This document shows positions 18,990 through 27,889 of a stretch of 64,000 bases of DNA, one piece after another. Position numbers and translations under genes: made by a program. The notes below the pieces were generated by a model, which saw only the letters and a program-made list of their open reading frames with translations, had not been told where the DNA came from and did no database searches. Source of the DNA: Citrobacter koseri ATCC BAA-895 (GTDB lineage: Bacteria; Pseudomonadota; Gammaproteobacteria; Enterobacterales; Enterobacteriaceae); the NCBI RefSeq assembly GCF_000018045.1, contig NC_009792.1, positions 1,674,001-1,738,000 of the forward strand, given 5' to 3'. How positions within the stretch are numbered: position 1 is the stretch's first letter; the number at the start of each line of letters is the position of its first letter.

Positions 18990-19434
18990 AGCGACCTCTT
19001 CCGGTAAATAAAAAGTTATTTATATGTTAATAAAATGAGTGTTTGCGCTGTAAATGTAGATTGCACTGTTCGTGCCAGCCAGAGGAAAAAATGCATAAAC
19101 CGGTTTTGGAAACGAAAAATCAACGGGTTACAACCCGCCGGTATTCACTATTGCTGCATGAAAAGTGAATATATTTGCGAAGAAAAGAACAAATAAGAGG
19201 AAAAATCGAAATATTATTCAGTCGCCAAATATAATTCTGGAATTGTGATCGTAGACGAAATTTATCGGAAATTATTGCATCGTTATGACGCACTCCGCCC
19301 TGAAACAGTGCAGTTTTTGCTCCATCGTTAAGACCATTGGCAGTTATCGTTTGATTCCCGCGACAAGTGGCAGTCAGCCCGTCTAATTTCTGCTACCATC
19401 CTTGCACTATTCACCTTGCAAAGTGGCAGCGACT
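18990..19434. promoter_or_regulatory. astC-xthA divergent regulatory region
   Basis: A 445-base AT-rich region with no gene separates astC from xthA. It carries the sigma-54 promoter of astC (listed separately) and must carry the xthA promoter, which is sigma-S dependent in E. coli. I could not identify NtrC or ArgR sites with certainty. Confidence 0.6.
19062..19077 (-). promoter_or_regulatory. Sigma-54 (-24/-12) promoter of astCADBE
   Basis: On the minus strand TGGCAC-N5-GTGCA matches the sigma-54 consensus TGGCAC-N5-TTGCA with one mismatch in the -12 element. It lies 73 bases before the astC start, giving a leader of about 60 bases. E. coli astC has an NtrC/sigma-54 promoter for growth on poor nitrogen sources. 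Confidence 0.8.
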
Positions 19435-20241
19435 ATGAAATTTGTCTCTTTTAATATCAACGGCCTGCGCGCCCGTCCTCATCAACTGTCAGCCATTGTC
19501 GACAAGCACCAGCCTGACGTGATCGGCTTGCAGGAGACAAAAGTTCACGACGATATGTTTCCTCTCGAAGAGGTAGCAAAGCTCGGCTATAACGTCTTCT
19601 ATCACGGACAGAAAGGCCATTACGGCGTCGCGCTACTGACCAAAGAGACGCCTGTTTCTGTGCGCCGTGGTTTTCCCGACGACGGCGAAGAGGCGCAGCG
19701 CCGTATCATCATGGCGGAGATCCCGTCACCGCTGGGCAGTATCACCGTCATTAACGGCTATTTCCCGCAGGGCGAAAGCCGTGACCACCCGCTGAAATTT
19801 CCGGCAAAAGCGCAGTTTTATCAGAACCTGCAAAACTACCTGGACAACGAACTGAAACGCGACAATCCGGTGCTGATCATGGGGGATATGAATATCAGCC
19901 CAACCGATCTGGATATCGGCATTGGCGAAGAGAACCGCAAACGCTGGCTGCGTACCGGTAAGTGCTCCTTCCTGCCGGAAGAGCGCGAGTGGATGGATCG
20001 CCTGATTAACTGGGGGCTGGTGGATACCTTCCGTCACGCGCACCCGGAAACGGTCGATAAATTTTCATGGTTTGATTACCGCTCAAAAGGTTTCGACGAC
20101 AACCGGGGGCTGCGCATCGACCTGCTGCTGGCGAGCAATCCGCTGGCCGAACACTGCGTTGAAACCGGCATTGACTATGAAATCCGCAGCATGGAAAAAC
20201 CGTCCGACCATGCGCCCGTCTGGGCAAAATTCCGGGTCTGA
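19435..20241 (+). CDS. xthA: Exonuclease III XthA
   Basis: A 268-residue AP endonuclease and 3'-5' exonuclease of base excision repair (EEP superfamily). Catalytic motifs are LQETKV with the metal-ligand Glu near 34, GDMNISPTD near 150, the Trp/Asp motif FSWFDYRS near 210 and PSDHAPV with the catalytic His near 259. ATG 19435 gives the family start MKFVSFNING. A downstream TVP38 gene begins nine bases after the stop, so the two may be co-transcribed. Confidence 0.97.
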   Translation: MKFVSFNINGLRARPHQLSAIVDKHQPDVIGLQETKVHDDMFPLEEVAKLGYNVFYHGQKGHYGVALLTKETPVSVRRGFPDDGEEAQRRIIMAEIPSPLGSITVINGYFPQGESRDHPLKFPAKAQFYQNLQNYLDNELKRDNPVLIMGDMNISPTDLDIGIGEENRKRWLRTGKCSFLPEEREWMDRLINWGLVDTFRHAHPETVDKFSWFDYRSKGFDDNRGLRIDLLLASNPLAEHCVETGIDYEIRSMEKPSDHAPVWAKFRV

Positions 20242-20250
20242 TAAACGCAG

Positions 20251-20925
20251 GTGAACGCGAAAAAACGACTGCTCTCAGGTTTTTTAATCATCTGTATCGC
20301 CGGGGTGGTGTGGGCTTTGCCTCCCGGTTTTCTCTCCCTTGATACCCTGAAACGCTATCACACGATGCTGGCGGCCTGGCAGCAACAGTCGCCATTCCTG
20401 AGCGCTGGTCTCTATTTTCTGGTCTATACGCTGGTGGCGGCCTTATCGATTCCCGGCGCTGCGCTGCTGACGCTGCTCGGCGGCGCGCTATTCGGACTCT
20501 GGCAAGGAACGCTGCTGGTCTCCTTCGCGTCAACCCTCGGCGCTACGCTCGCCATGCTGGCCAGCCGCTACCTGCTGCGGGAGTGGATCTCCCGCCGGTT
20601 CGCACGCCAGATGCAAACCGTAAATCATGGTATGGCGCGCGACGGCGCCTTTTATCTGTTTGCGCTACGCGTAATGCCGCTGTTCCCCTTTGTTCTCGTT
20701 AATTTACTCGCCGGGTTGACGTCAATCCGCGTACGTCAATACTGGTGGATCAGTCAGGCGGGCATGTTTCCGGCAACGGTGATTTATCTCAACGCCGGAC
20801 GCCAGCTCAGCCAGTTGACATCAATACGCGACATCATTTCCCCCGGTATGCTGGCGGCCTTTGCCCTGCTGGGGCTGTTACCACTGGCCTCCCGTTGGCT
20901 GGTTAAGCGTTTTTTACGATCCTAA
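20251..20925 (+). CDS. TVP38/TMEM64 family inner-membrane protein
   Basis: A 224-residue membrane protein of the TVP38/TMEM64 (DedA-related, VTT domain) family. The conserved blocks are SIPGAALLTLLGGALFG near residue 68 and RVMPLFPFVLVNLLAGLTSI near 138, with about five hydrophobic segments. It begins at GTG 20251; the ribosome binding site is weak. In E. coli two such genes (ydjX and ydjZ) flank ydjY at this place; here there is only one and no ydjY, so I do not assign a symbol. It is 14 bases from ynjB and probably heads the ynjBCDE transcript. VTT proteins are implicated in lipid scrambling, but its role here is unknown. Confidence 0.85.
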   Translation: MNAKKRLLSGFLIICIAGVVWALPPGFLSLDTLKRYHTMLAAWQQQSPFLSAGLYFLVYTLVAALSIPGAALLTLLGGALFGLWQGTLLVSFASTLGATLAMLASRYLLREWISRRFARQMQTVNHGMARDGAFYLFALRVMPLFPFVLVNLLAGLTSIRVRQYWWISQAGMFPATVIYLNAGRQLSQLTSIRDIISPGMLAAFALLGLLPLASRWLVKRFLRS

Positions 20926-20939
20926 TTTCAGGAGCGATC

Positions 20940-22103
20940 ATGCGTCGTACTCTATTACTGGCGGGTCTGCTGTTGACGGGCCATGTGCAAGCCGTCGAAA
21001 ACTGGCAGGCGGTGAAAGATGAAGCCAAAGGCCAGACCGTCTGGTTTAACGCCTGGGGCGGCGACAATGCCGTTAATCAGTATCTCGACTGGGTCAGCGG
21101 CGAGATGAAAACGCATTACGCCATTAACCTCAGGATTGTCCGGCTTGCGGATGCCGCCGATGCCGTGAAACGCATTCAGACTGAGTCCGCCGCCGGGCGT
21201 AAAACCGATGGTTCCGTCGATCTGCTGTGGGTAAATGGCGAGAACTTCCGCACGCTGAAAGAAGCCGGACTGCTGCAAACCCACTGGGCGGAAACGCTGC
21301 CAAACTGGCGCTATGTCGATACGCGCAAACCGGTACGCGAGGATTTTTCCATGCCGACGCAAGGGGCGGAGTCACCCTGGGGCGGCGCGCAGTTAACCTT
21401 CATTGCTAACCGGGATATTACGCCGCAGCCGCCGCAAAGCCCGCAGGCGCTACTCGCTTTTGCGAAAGCCCATCCCGGTACTGTCACCTACCCACGGCCG
21501 CCGGATTTTACCGGGACGGCGTTTCTGGAACAGCTGTTACTGGCGTTAACCCCTCAACCGGATGCGCTCAAGGTCGTGCCAGATGACGCGACGTTCGATT
21601 CCGTCACCGCGCCGCTATGGGCATACCTCGATGCGCTGCATCCCAGCCTGTGGCGGAAGGGAAAAGACTTCCCTCCCTCTCCCGCCCGGATGGACGCGCT
21701 GCTGCAAGCCGGTTCGCTGCGCCTGTCTCTGACGTTTAATCCCGCTCATGCGCAGCAAAAGATCGCCAGCGGCGAACTGCCCAAAACCAGCTACAGTTTC
21801 GGTTTTTCACAAGGCATGATTGGCAACGTGCATTTTGTCACAATCCCGGCAAACGCCCGCGCCAGCGCAGGCGCAAAGGTGGTTGCCAATTTCCTGCTCT
21901 CCCCCGACGCGCAGTTGCGCAAAGCCGATCCGGCGTTCTGGGGCGATCCTTCCGTGCTTGACCCGCATAAGCTGCCCGCCGGGCAGCGGGAAGCGTTACG
22001 GTCGCGCATTCCTGACGGGTTGCCGCCTACGCTGGCGGAACCGCATTCCGCATGGGTGAACGCGCTGGAACAGGCATGGCTACGCCGCTACGGTACGCAG
22101 TAA
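20940..22103 (+). CDS. ynjB: ABC transporter substrate-binding protein YnjB
   Basis: A 387-residue periplasmic binding protein with a signal peptide ending near HVQA (residue 18). The mature protein has the bilobed solute-binding features NAWGGDNAVNQYLDWV and SVDLLWVNGENF. The substrate is unknown; the family resembles binding proteins for iron, thiamine or polyamines. It is part of ynjBCD with a rhodanese downstream, which suggests but does not prove a sulfur compound. The start has AGGAG eight bases upstream. Its end overlaps ynjC by 28 bases. Confidence 0.92.
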   Translation: MRRTLLLAGLLLTGHVQAVENWQAVKDEAKGQTVWFNAWGGDNAVNQYLDWVSGEMKTHYAINLRIVRLADAADAVKRIQTESAAGRKTDGSVDLLWVNGENFRTLKEAGLLQTHWAETLPNWRYVDTRKPVREDFSMPTQGAESPWGGAQLTFIANRDITPQPPQSPQALLAFAKAHPGTVTYPRPPDFTGTAFLEQLLLALTPQPDALKVVPDDATFDSVTAPLWAYLDALHPSLWRKGKDFPPSPARMDALLQAGSLRLSLTFNPAHAQQKIASGELPKTSYSFGFSQGMIGNVHFVTIPANARASAGAKVVANFLLSPDAQLRKADPAFWGDPSVLDPHKLPAGQREALRSRIPDGLPPTLAEPHSAWVNALEQAWLRRYGTQ

Positions 22104-23611
22104 CCCTGCTGGTCTGGGGCGTGATGGCGGTCATCTGGCTGCCGCTGGTTCCTGCCGCATTCACGCTTATCACGCCCGCGCTCTCCGCTACGCACTGGCT
22201 GGCGCTGTTTAGCGATCCGCAGCTTCCGCAGGCGCTGCGGGCAACGCTGGTCTCCGTCACCCTGGCGGCAACCGGCGCACTGGCTATTGCGCTGACGATC
22301 GTCGTCGCGTTGTGGCCTGGCGCAAAATGGGCGCGTCTTTGCGCCCGCCTCCCCTGGCTACTGGCCATTCCTCATGTGGCCTTTGCCGCCAGCGCCCTGC
22401 TGCTTTTTGCCGAAGGCGGGATGCTTTATCGCCTTTTCCCCTCGCTCACGCCGCAGATGGATCGCTATGGCATCGGGCTTGGGCTCACGCTGGCCGTCAA
22501 AGAGAGCGCCTTTCTGCTCTGGGTCCTGTCGGCATTATTAAGTGAAAAACAGCTTTCGCAGCAGGTCATCGTGCTGGATACCCTGGGCTACAGCCGTCTG
22601 CAATGCCTGAGCTGGCTGCTGTTACCCGCCGTTGCGCCAGGATTAGGCACGGTGATGCTGGCGATTGTCGCCTGGTCATTATCGGCAGTGGATGTCGCGA
22701 TGATTCTGGGGCCGGGCAATCCACCTACGCTGGCAGTGTTAAGCTGGCAATGGCTGAGCCAGGGCGACGCCGACCAACAGGCCAAAGGCGCTCTCGCCAG
22801 TTTACTGCTCGTGGCGTTGCTTATGCTGTTTGCTCTGTTCGGCTATCTCATCTGGCGGGGATGGCAACGTACCCTTCCTGCCATCAACGGTCTTCGCCGC
22901 CAGCGCTTATCAGGCAGAAGCGGAAAAACGCTGGCGCTGACGCTGCCGTTAAGCGGCATGCTGTGCGTGGCGCTGCTGGCTTGTATGGCTGAACCTGCGT
23001 CGGTGAACCGCGAAGCGCTGGTGAACAGCCTGCAAATAGGGCTGGCGTCCGCCGTGCTGGGGTTGATGACGCTGTTCTTATGGCTGGAATGGGGGCCGCA
23101 AACCGGGCACCGCTGGGTCTGGCTGCCAATATTGCTTCCTGCGCTGCCGTTGGTCGCCGGGCAATACACTCTGGCGCTGCTCGCCGGGCAAGACGGCCAG
23201 TACGCTACCGTTATCTGGGGGCACCTGCTGTGGGTTATCCCGTGGATGTTATTCGTCCTCAAACCCGCCTGGCAGCACATTGACCCACGGCTGGTGCTGA
23301 TCGCGCAAACGCTGGGCTGGACGCGGGCTCGTATCTTCTGGCGCATCAAGTGCCCACTTTTACTGCGCCCCGCACTGTTTGCCTTCGCGGTCGGCTTTTC
23401 CGTCAGCATCGCCCAATACATGCCGACACTCTGGCTGGGCGCCGGACGCTATCCTACGCTCACCACAGAAGCCGTGGCGCTCAGCAGCGGCGGCAGTACC
23501 ACAATTCTTGCGTCGCAGGCGCTATGGCAACTGCTGTTACCCCTGCTGGTTTTCGCGCTGACGGCGCTATGTTCACGCGTCATTGGCCACTATCGTCAAG
23601 GACTCCGCTAA
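22076..23611 (+). CDS. ynjC: ABC transporter permease YnjC
   Basis: A 511-residue fused permease with two binding-protein-dependent-transport domains, as in ThiP and FbpB. Each half has an EAA-like loop: LDTLGYSRLQCLSWLLLP near residue 170 and AQTLGWTRARIFWRIKCP near 415. About twelve hydrophobic segments are visible. ATG 22076 gives the E. coli length of 511 and lies inside the end of ynjB; an in-frame ATG at 22052 is the alternative. Translation is probably coupled to ynjB. Confidence 0.92.
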   Translation: MATPLRYAVTLLVWGVMAVIWLPLVPAAFTLITPALSATHWLALFSDPQLPQALRATLVSVTLAATGALAIALTIVVALWPGAKWARLCARLPWLLAIPHVAFAASALLLFAEGGMLYRLFPSLTPQMDRYGIGLGLTLAVKESAFLLWVLSALLSEKQLSQQVIVLDTLGYSRLQCLSWLLLPAVAPGLGTVMLAIVAWSLSAVDVAMILGPGNPPTLAVLSWQWLSQGDADQQAKGALASLLLVALLMLFALFGYLIWRGWQRTLPAINGLRRQRLSGRSGKTLALTLPLSGMLCVALLACMAEPASVNREALVNSLQIGLASAVLGLMTLFLWLEWGPQTGHRWVWLPILLPALPLVAGQYTLALLAGQDGQYATVIWGHLLWVIPWMLFVLKPAWQHIDPRLVLIAQTLGWTRARIFWRIKCPLLLRPALFAFAVGFSVSIAQYMPTLWLGAGRYPTLTTEAVALSSGGSTTILASQALWQLLLPLLVFALTALCSRVIGHYRQGLR

Positions 23612-24243
23612 TGCTCATCGTTCAACATCTCACGCTGCGCCAGGACAATCACCGCTTATTGAATCAGGTCGCCTTTCAGGTCAAAAAAGGTGACATTGTC
23701 ACGTTAATGGGACCCTCCGGTAGCGGAAAGTCTTCGCTGTTTTCGTGGATGGTCGGCGCACTGCCGTCTCAGTTTCAGGCCTCCGGCGAGCTTTGGCTCA
23801 ACGAACGACGCATCGATACGCTCCCCACCGCGCAACGTCAAATCGGTATTTTGTTTCAGGATGCCCTGCTGTTTGACCATTTCAGCGTCGGGCAGAACCT
23901 ACTGCTGGCGCTGCCTGCCGCAATAAAAGGGGCGGCCAGACAAACGGAAGTACGGCATGCTCTTGAGCGCGCCGGGCTGGACGGGTTCAGCCGCCGCGAT
24001 CCGGCGTCATTGTCCGGCGGCCAGCGCGCCAGGGTGGCCCTGCTTCGCGCGCTGCTGGCACAACCGCAGGCATTACTGCTGGATGAGCCGTTCAGTCGAC
24101 TGGACGCCGGGCGCCGCGACGCCTTCCGCCGGTGGGTCTTTGCCGAAGTACGGCAACAAAATATTCCGGTGGTACAGGTGACGCACGATATCCAGGATGT
24201 TCCTCCCGGCGGCACGGTACTCCAGATGGAGGCGTGGGCGTGA
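23611..24243 (+). CDS. ynjD: ABC transporter ATP-binding protein YnjD
   Basis: A 210-residue ATPase with Walker A GPSGSGKSS near residue 34, the Q-loop LFQDALLFDHFS near 82, signature LSGGQRARVALLRALL near 130 and Walker B ALLLDEPFSRLDAG near 152. Its start overlaps the ynjC stop by one base (TAATG). It powers the YnjBC importer. It is a few residues shorter than the E. coli protein at the C-terminus. Confidence 0.93.
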   Translation: MLIVQHLTLRQDNHRLLNQVAFQVKKGDIVTLMGPSGSGKSSLFSWMVGALPSQFQASGELWLNERRIDTLPTAQRQIGILFQDALLFDHFSVGQNLLLALPAAIKGAARQTEVRHALERAGLDGFSRRDPASLSGGQRARVALLRALLAQPQALLLDEPFSRLDAGRRDAFRRWVFAEVRQQNIPVVQVTHDIQDVPPGGTVLQMEAWA

Positions 24244-24330
24244 ATATGCCGACAAACTGCGTTAACGCAAAGTTTTTCCCTGCCAGCCAGCAGAGAATGG
24301 CGCCCTCTTATTTTAACGTCGGGCTATTCG

Positions 24331-25638
24331 ATGAAACGTGTTTCTCAAATGACCGCGCTGGCACTGGCTTCAGGACTCGCCTGCGCTTCCTCCTGGGCTG
24401 CTGATATGGCGCAGTCGCTTACCTTCAGCCAGCTACAGCAAAAACAGGGCGCCGCGATTGATACACGCCAGAGCGCTTTTTACAACGGCTGGCCGCAAAC
24501 CCTTAATGGCCCTTCCGGTCACGAACCTTCCGCACTGAATCTGTCAGCCTCCTGGCTCGATAAAATGAGCGACGAGCAGCTCGCCGCCTGGCTGCAACGG
24601 CATCAGCTCAGGAAAGACGCCCCGCTGGCGCTGTATGGCAATGACAATGGCGTACAGGCGGTGAAATCACGTTTACAGAAGGCAGGCTTCAGCCAGATTG
24701 CTACGCTGAGCGATGCGCTGACCGATCCTTCCCGACTGCAAAAGCTCCCTCACTTCGAGCAATTAGCATACCCACAGTGGTTGCACGCCCTTCAACAAAA
24801 CCAGCCGGTTACGGCTAAACCGGCGGGAGACTGGAAGGTGATTGAAGCAGGCTGGGGCGCGCCGAAATATTATCTGCTCAGCCACATTCCCGGCGCCGGA
24901 TACATCGACACCAATGAGGTGGAAAGCGAACCGCTGTGGAATAAAGTCTCTGACGCGCAGTTGAAAGCGATGCTGGCGAAACACGGTATTCGCCATGACA
25001 CGACGGTTATTCTGTATGGCCGCGACGTATACGCTGCGGCGCGCGTTGCGCAGATTATGCTCTATGCGGGCGTGAAGGACGTTCGTCTGCTCGACGGCGG
25101 CTGGCAAACCTGGTCCGATGCGGGTCTGCCAGTTGAACGCGGCATGCCCGCTGACGTGAAGCCGGAACCCGACTTTGGCGTGGCGATCCCGGCGCAGCCG
25201 CAGTTAATGCTGGATATGGAACAGGCCCGCGCCCTGCTGCACCGTCAGGACGCATCGCTGGTCAGCATCCGTTCCTGGCCGGAATTTATCGGCACCACCA
25301 GCGGATACAGCTATATCAAGCCAAAAGGCGAAATTGCCGGCGCGCGTTGGGGACATGCGGGCAGCGACTCCACGCATATGGAGGATTTCCATAACCCGGA
25401 CGGCACCATGCGCAGCGCAGAGGATATCGCCGCCATGTGGAAGCAGTGGGATATTCTGCCGGATCAGCACGTTGCCTTCTATTGCGGCACCGGCTGGCGC
25501 GCCTCCGAAACGTTTATGTACGCGCGGGCGATGGGCTGGAAAAACGTCGCCGTGTATGACGGCGGTTGGTACGAATGGAGCAGCGATCCGAAAAATCCGG
25601 TGTCCACCGGCGAGCGCGACCCGGACAGCAGTAAGTAG
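24331..25638 (+). CDS. ynjE: Thiosulfate sulfurtransferase YnjE
   Basis: A 435-residue exported rhodanese with a signal peptide ending near SSWA (residue 23) and three tandem rhodanese-like domains. The catalytic Cys is in FYCGTGWRAS in the last domain (near residue 385); the earlier domains lack a matching Cys loop, as in E. coli. YnjE transfers sulfane sulfur from thiosulfate in vitro; a link to MoaD/MoeB in molybdopterin synthesis has been proposed. It follows ynjD after 87 bases, in the same direction, with a weak ribosome binding site. Confidence 0.94.
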   Translation: MKRVSQMTALALASGLACASSWAADMAQSLTFSQLQQKQGAAIDTRQSAFYNGWPQTLNGPSGHEPSALNLSASWLDKMSDEQLAAWLQRHQLRKDAPLALYGNDNGVQAVKSRLQKAGFSQIATLSDALTDPSRLQKLPHFEQLAYPQWLHALQQNQPVTAKPAGDWKVIEAGWGAPKYYLLSHIPGAGYIDTNEVESEPLWNKVSDAQLKAMLAKHGIRHDTTVILYGRDVYAAARVAQIMLYAGVKDVRLLDGGWQTWSDAGLPVERGMPADVKPEPDFGVAIPAQPQLMLDMEQARALLHRQDASLVSIRSWPEFIGTTSGYSYIKPKGEIAGARWGHAGSDSTHMEDFHNPDGTMRSAEDIAAMWKQWDILPDQHVAFYCGTGWRASETFMYARAMGWKNVAVYDGGWYEWSSDPKNPVSTGERDPDSSK

Positions 25639-25647
25639 ACATAATGC

Positions 25648-25731
25648 GCCTGATGGCGCTACGCTTATCAGGCCTACGGGAAAGCGTCGTGCCATACTGA
25701 TGCCTGATGGCGCTACGCTTATCAGGCCTAC
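25648..25731. repeat. Two direct REP copies between ynjE and ynjF
   Basis: The element GCCTGATGGCGCTACGCTTA followed by TCAGGCCTAC occurs at 25648-25677 and again at 25702-25731. The second copy runs into the end of ynjF and supplies its stop codon. Confidence 0.88.
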
Positions 25732-26363
25732 AGGGAGGATCTTTTTCCAGGCCGGATAACCTTCAGCGTCAGGTATCCACTCCAGACCCTTGTCAGGGTG
25801 GTCATCCAGCACAACGCGCCAAATACCCACGCCAGAACGGGAAAATAACGCGGAAACAGGCAGCCCAGAACAAAAAGCAATATTGTCTCGGTGCCCTCGG
25901 TCAACCCGCCCAGATAGTAAAACGATTTGTGCGCATAGCCCGGATTATCAATCTGATGCTTCGCCGCCAGCGCCGCAAACGCCAGAAAACTACTGCCCGT
26001 ACCGATAAACGCAAACAGCAGCCATCCCCCTGCCAGCGCGTTTTGTTCCGGTGCGGCCAGAATAAAGCCAAACGGAACCAGTGCGTAAAACAGAAAGTCG
26101 AGGGTGATATCAAGAAATCCCCCCGCATCGGTTAACCCTCTGCGCCGTGCCAGCGCGCCATCCAGCCCGTCGAACAGGCGATTCAGCACAATGGCCGCCA
26201 GCGCGGCCAGATACCAGCCCAGCGCCAGAAACGGCAGCGCCAGCACGCCAATGGCAAATCCGAACAGCGTCAGGCCGTCCGGGGTGATCGCCGGTTTATC
26301 GAGATACGCGGCACAGCGGTGCAGGAGCGGTTTAACCCGTGGGTGCAGATGCCGGTCAAACAT
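25728..26363 (-). CDS. ynjF: CDP-alcohol phosphatidyltransferase family protein YnjF
   Basis: A 211-residue inner-membrane enzyme of the CDP-alcohol phosphatidyltransferase family. The signature D-x2-D-G-x2-A-R-x8-G-x3-D-x3-D is complete, from DGLDGALARR to GFLDITLDF near residues 66-91. About five or six membrane segments are visible. The lipid head group is not known. Its C-terminus differs from E. coli because a REP element provides the last codon and stop. Its start overlaps the upstream ynjA-like gene by eight bases, so the pair forms an operon here. Confidence 0.92.
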   Translation of the reverse strand: MFDRHLHPRVKPLLHRCAAYLDKPAITPDGLTLFGFAIGVLALPFLALGWYLAALAAIVLNRLFDGLDGALARRRGLTDAGGFLDITLDFLFYALVPFGFILAAPEQNALAGGWLLFAFIGTGSSFLAFAALAAKHQIDNPGYAHKSFYYLGGLTEGTETILLFVLGCLFPRYFPVLAWVFGALCWMTTLTRVWSGYLTLKVIRPGKRSSL

Positions 26364-26925
26364 GTGGCGCCCCTTTCAATGCGTCACACAGCCCTTGCGA
26401 AGGAATATCCAGCGCGGCATTAAAACGCGCCGACAGGTTCTGAAAGGCGATCAGCGCCGTCATTTCGGTAATCGCGTCGTCAGTAAAATAGCGTTTCATC
26501 ATCGCCTTGAGCGCCTCATCAACCTGCGGCGGCGTGGCGGTCACGGCCTCGGCATAAGCCAGTGCGACACGCTCCTCCTCGCTGAACAGCGTGGACGATT
26601 GCCACCCGGCAACGGCCTGTACTTTATCCAGCGCCCCACACCGCTCGGCCAGACGTAAACTGTTGGCATCCACACAGAAGGCGCAATGGCACACCTGCGA
26701 AACGCGCGTCATCAACAACGCGCGCATCACCGGCGTTAACCGCGCGCGCTTACGTTCCAGAAACCCGACAAACAGCGCCACCAGCCAGAACAGAAACGGC
26801 ATTCGCCCCCACCAGCGCGTGGGGTGCAGAACGTCGCCGTAATGTTTTTTCTGCGTAGCGACGAGAGGTTTCAGACTGGAAGGGATATGGGTCAATGGGC
26901 TAACCCAGGGTTGTGGATCGTTCAA
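26356..26925 (-). CDS. ynjA: Carboxymuconolactone decarboxylase/AhpD family protein (YnjA-like)
   Basis: A 189-residue protein resembling E. coli YnjA, of the AhpD-like/CMD family. The redox motif is CHCAFCVDANSLR near residue 79 (C-x2-C then His-like position replaced by Asp), followed by LALAYAEAVT near 115 and FQNLSARFNAALDIP near 163. The best start is TTG 26925 with AGGAG seven bases upstream; no ATG occurs before residue 42. In E. coli ynjA is upstream of ynjB on the opposite strand; here it precedes ynjF. The function is unknown; a thiol peroxide-reducing partner role is only suggested by the family. Confidence 0.8.
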   Translation of the reverse strand: MNDPQPWVSPLTHIPSSLKPLVATQKKHYGDVLHPTRWWGRMPFLFWLVALFVGFLERKRARLTPVMRALLMTRVSQVCHCAFCVDANSLRLAERCGALDKVQAVAGWQSSTLFSEEERVALAYAEAVTATPPQVDEALKAMMKRYFTDDAITEMTALIAFQNLSARFNAALDIPSQGLCDALKGAPHV

Positions 26926-27004
26926 CGCTTGCTCCTGAAGACTTTAGGTCACGCAAAGATAAGGATAGTATGTCACTTTCCGTTGTTGAACCTTGATGAA
27001 TATG

Positions 27005-27418
27005 ATGAAAACCATTGATGTCGTCGCCGCAATCATTGAGCGTGACGACAAAATATTGCTGGCTCAACGCCCGGAACACGCCGATCAGCCGGGTATGTGG
27101 GAGTTTGCCGGAGGCAAAGTGGAGTCCAGTGAGACGCAGCCTCAGGCGTTGATTCGCGAACTGCGTGAAGAGTTGGGTATTGAGGCGGTTGTCGGGCGCT
27201 ATATCGCCAGCCATCAGCGCGAAGTCTCTGGCCGGCTGATCCATCTGCATGCCTGGCACGTCCCGGCGTTTACCGGCGCCGTCACCGCGCATTATCACCA
27301 GAACATGATCTGGTGTTCGCCAAAAGAGGCGCTGCGTTACCCGCTTGCGCCTGCGGACATTCCGCTGTTAGAGGCGTTTATGGCTTTACGCGACGCCAGA
27401 CCAACGGATTCGTACTGA
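27005..27418 (+). CDS. nudG: CTP pyrophosphohydrolase NudG
   Basis: A 137-residue Nudix hydrolase that acts on oxidised or modified pyrimidine nucleotides such as 5-hydroxy-CTP. The Nudix box is complete, from GGKVESSE to RELREELGI (residues about 35-57). ATG 27005 matches the E. coli start MKMIEVV; ATGs at 27002 and 26996 are alternatives. Its last 41 bases overlap ynjH tail to tail. Confidence 0.93.
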   Translation: MKTIDVVAAIIERDDKILLAQRPEHADQPGMWEFAGGKVESSETQPQALIRELREELGIEAVVGRYIASHQREVSGRLIHLHAWHVPAFTGAVTAHYHQNMIWCSPKEALRYPLAPADIPLLEAFMALRDARPTDSY

Positions 27419-27653
27419 GCGTTTTTTCGTCGCGCTGGCATTGCAGCAGCACGCCTTCGGCTTTAATCACCGCCCCTTCCGAATAGTTTTGATCCTGGTA
27501 GACGCAGCACTGATTGCAGGGCTGCGCACGCTGCCCGCTGGAGCTGAACACTTCGGGCGGGACGTTAACCTCCACATCCGGGCGATAATGCTGATTCGCC
27601 AGCGCGGCAAAAGAGACCATCGCCGCTGCTGCCGCGATAAATAAACGATGCAT
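27378..27653 (-). CDS. ynjH: Small exported protein YnjH (DUF1496)
   Basis: A 91-residue predicted periplasmic protein with a signal peptide ending near AALA (residue 19). The conserved core PCNQCCVYQDQNYSEGAVIK has three cysteines, with a further Cys in LLQCQRDEK, so two disulfides or a metal site are possible. The function is unknown. Its 3' end overlaps nudG by 41 bases on the opposite strand. Confidence 0.88.
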   Translation of the reverse strand: MHRLFIAAAAAMVSFAALANQHYRPDVEVNVPPEVFSSSGQRAQPCNQCCVYQDQNYSEGAVIKAEGVLLQCQRDEKTLSTNPLVWRRVKP

Positions 27654-27889
27654 AGCGTTTCCTTGTTATGAAGCCTACCTTCAGTATAACGGTCGTAAGC
27701 GACTGAAACTTTAGCCACTCCATCCATCGCTTTTTATTATGACGCGCGCGCCGTTATTAATTTCCCTGGCACGCCATTTTTTTTTCTTGCTTACCGTCAC
27801 ACTGCTGGTGGTATAGTCAAAAACTGCATAAACACGAAACACAACATTATAAATATAACCATATCAATACATAAGAGGTTCTTATATCT

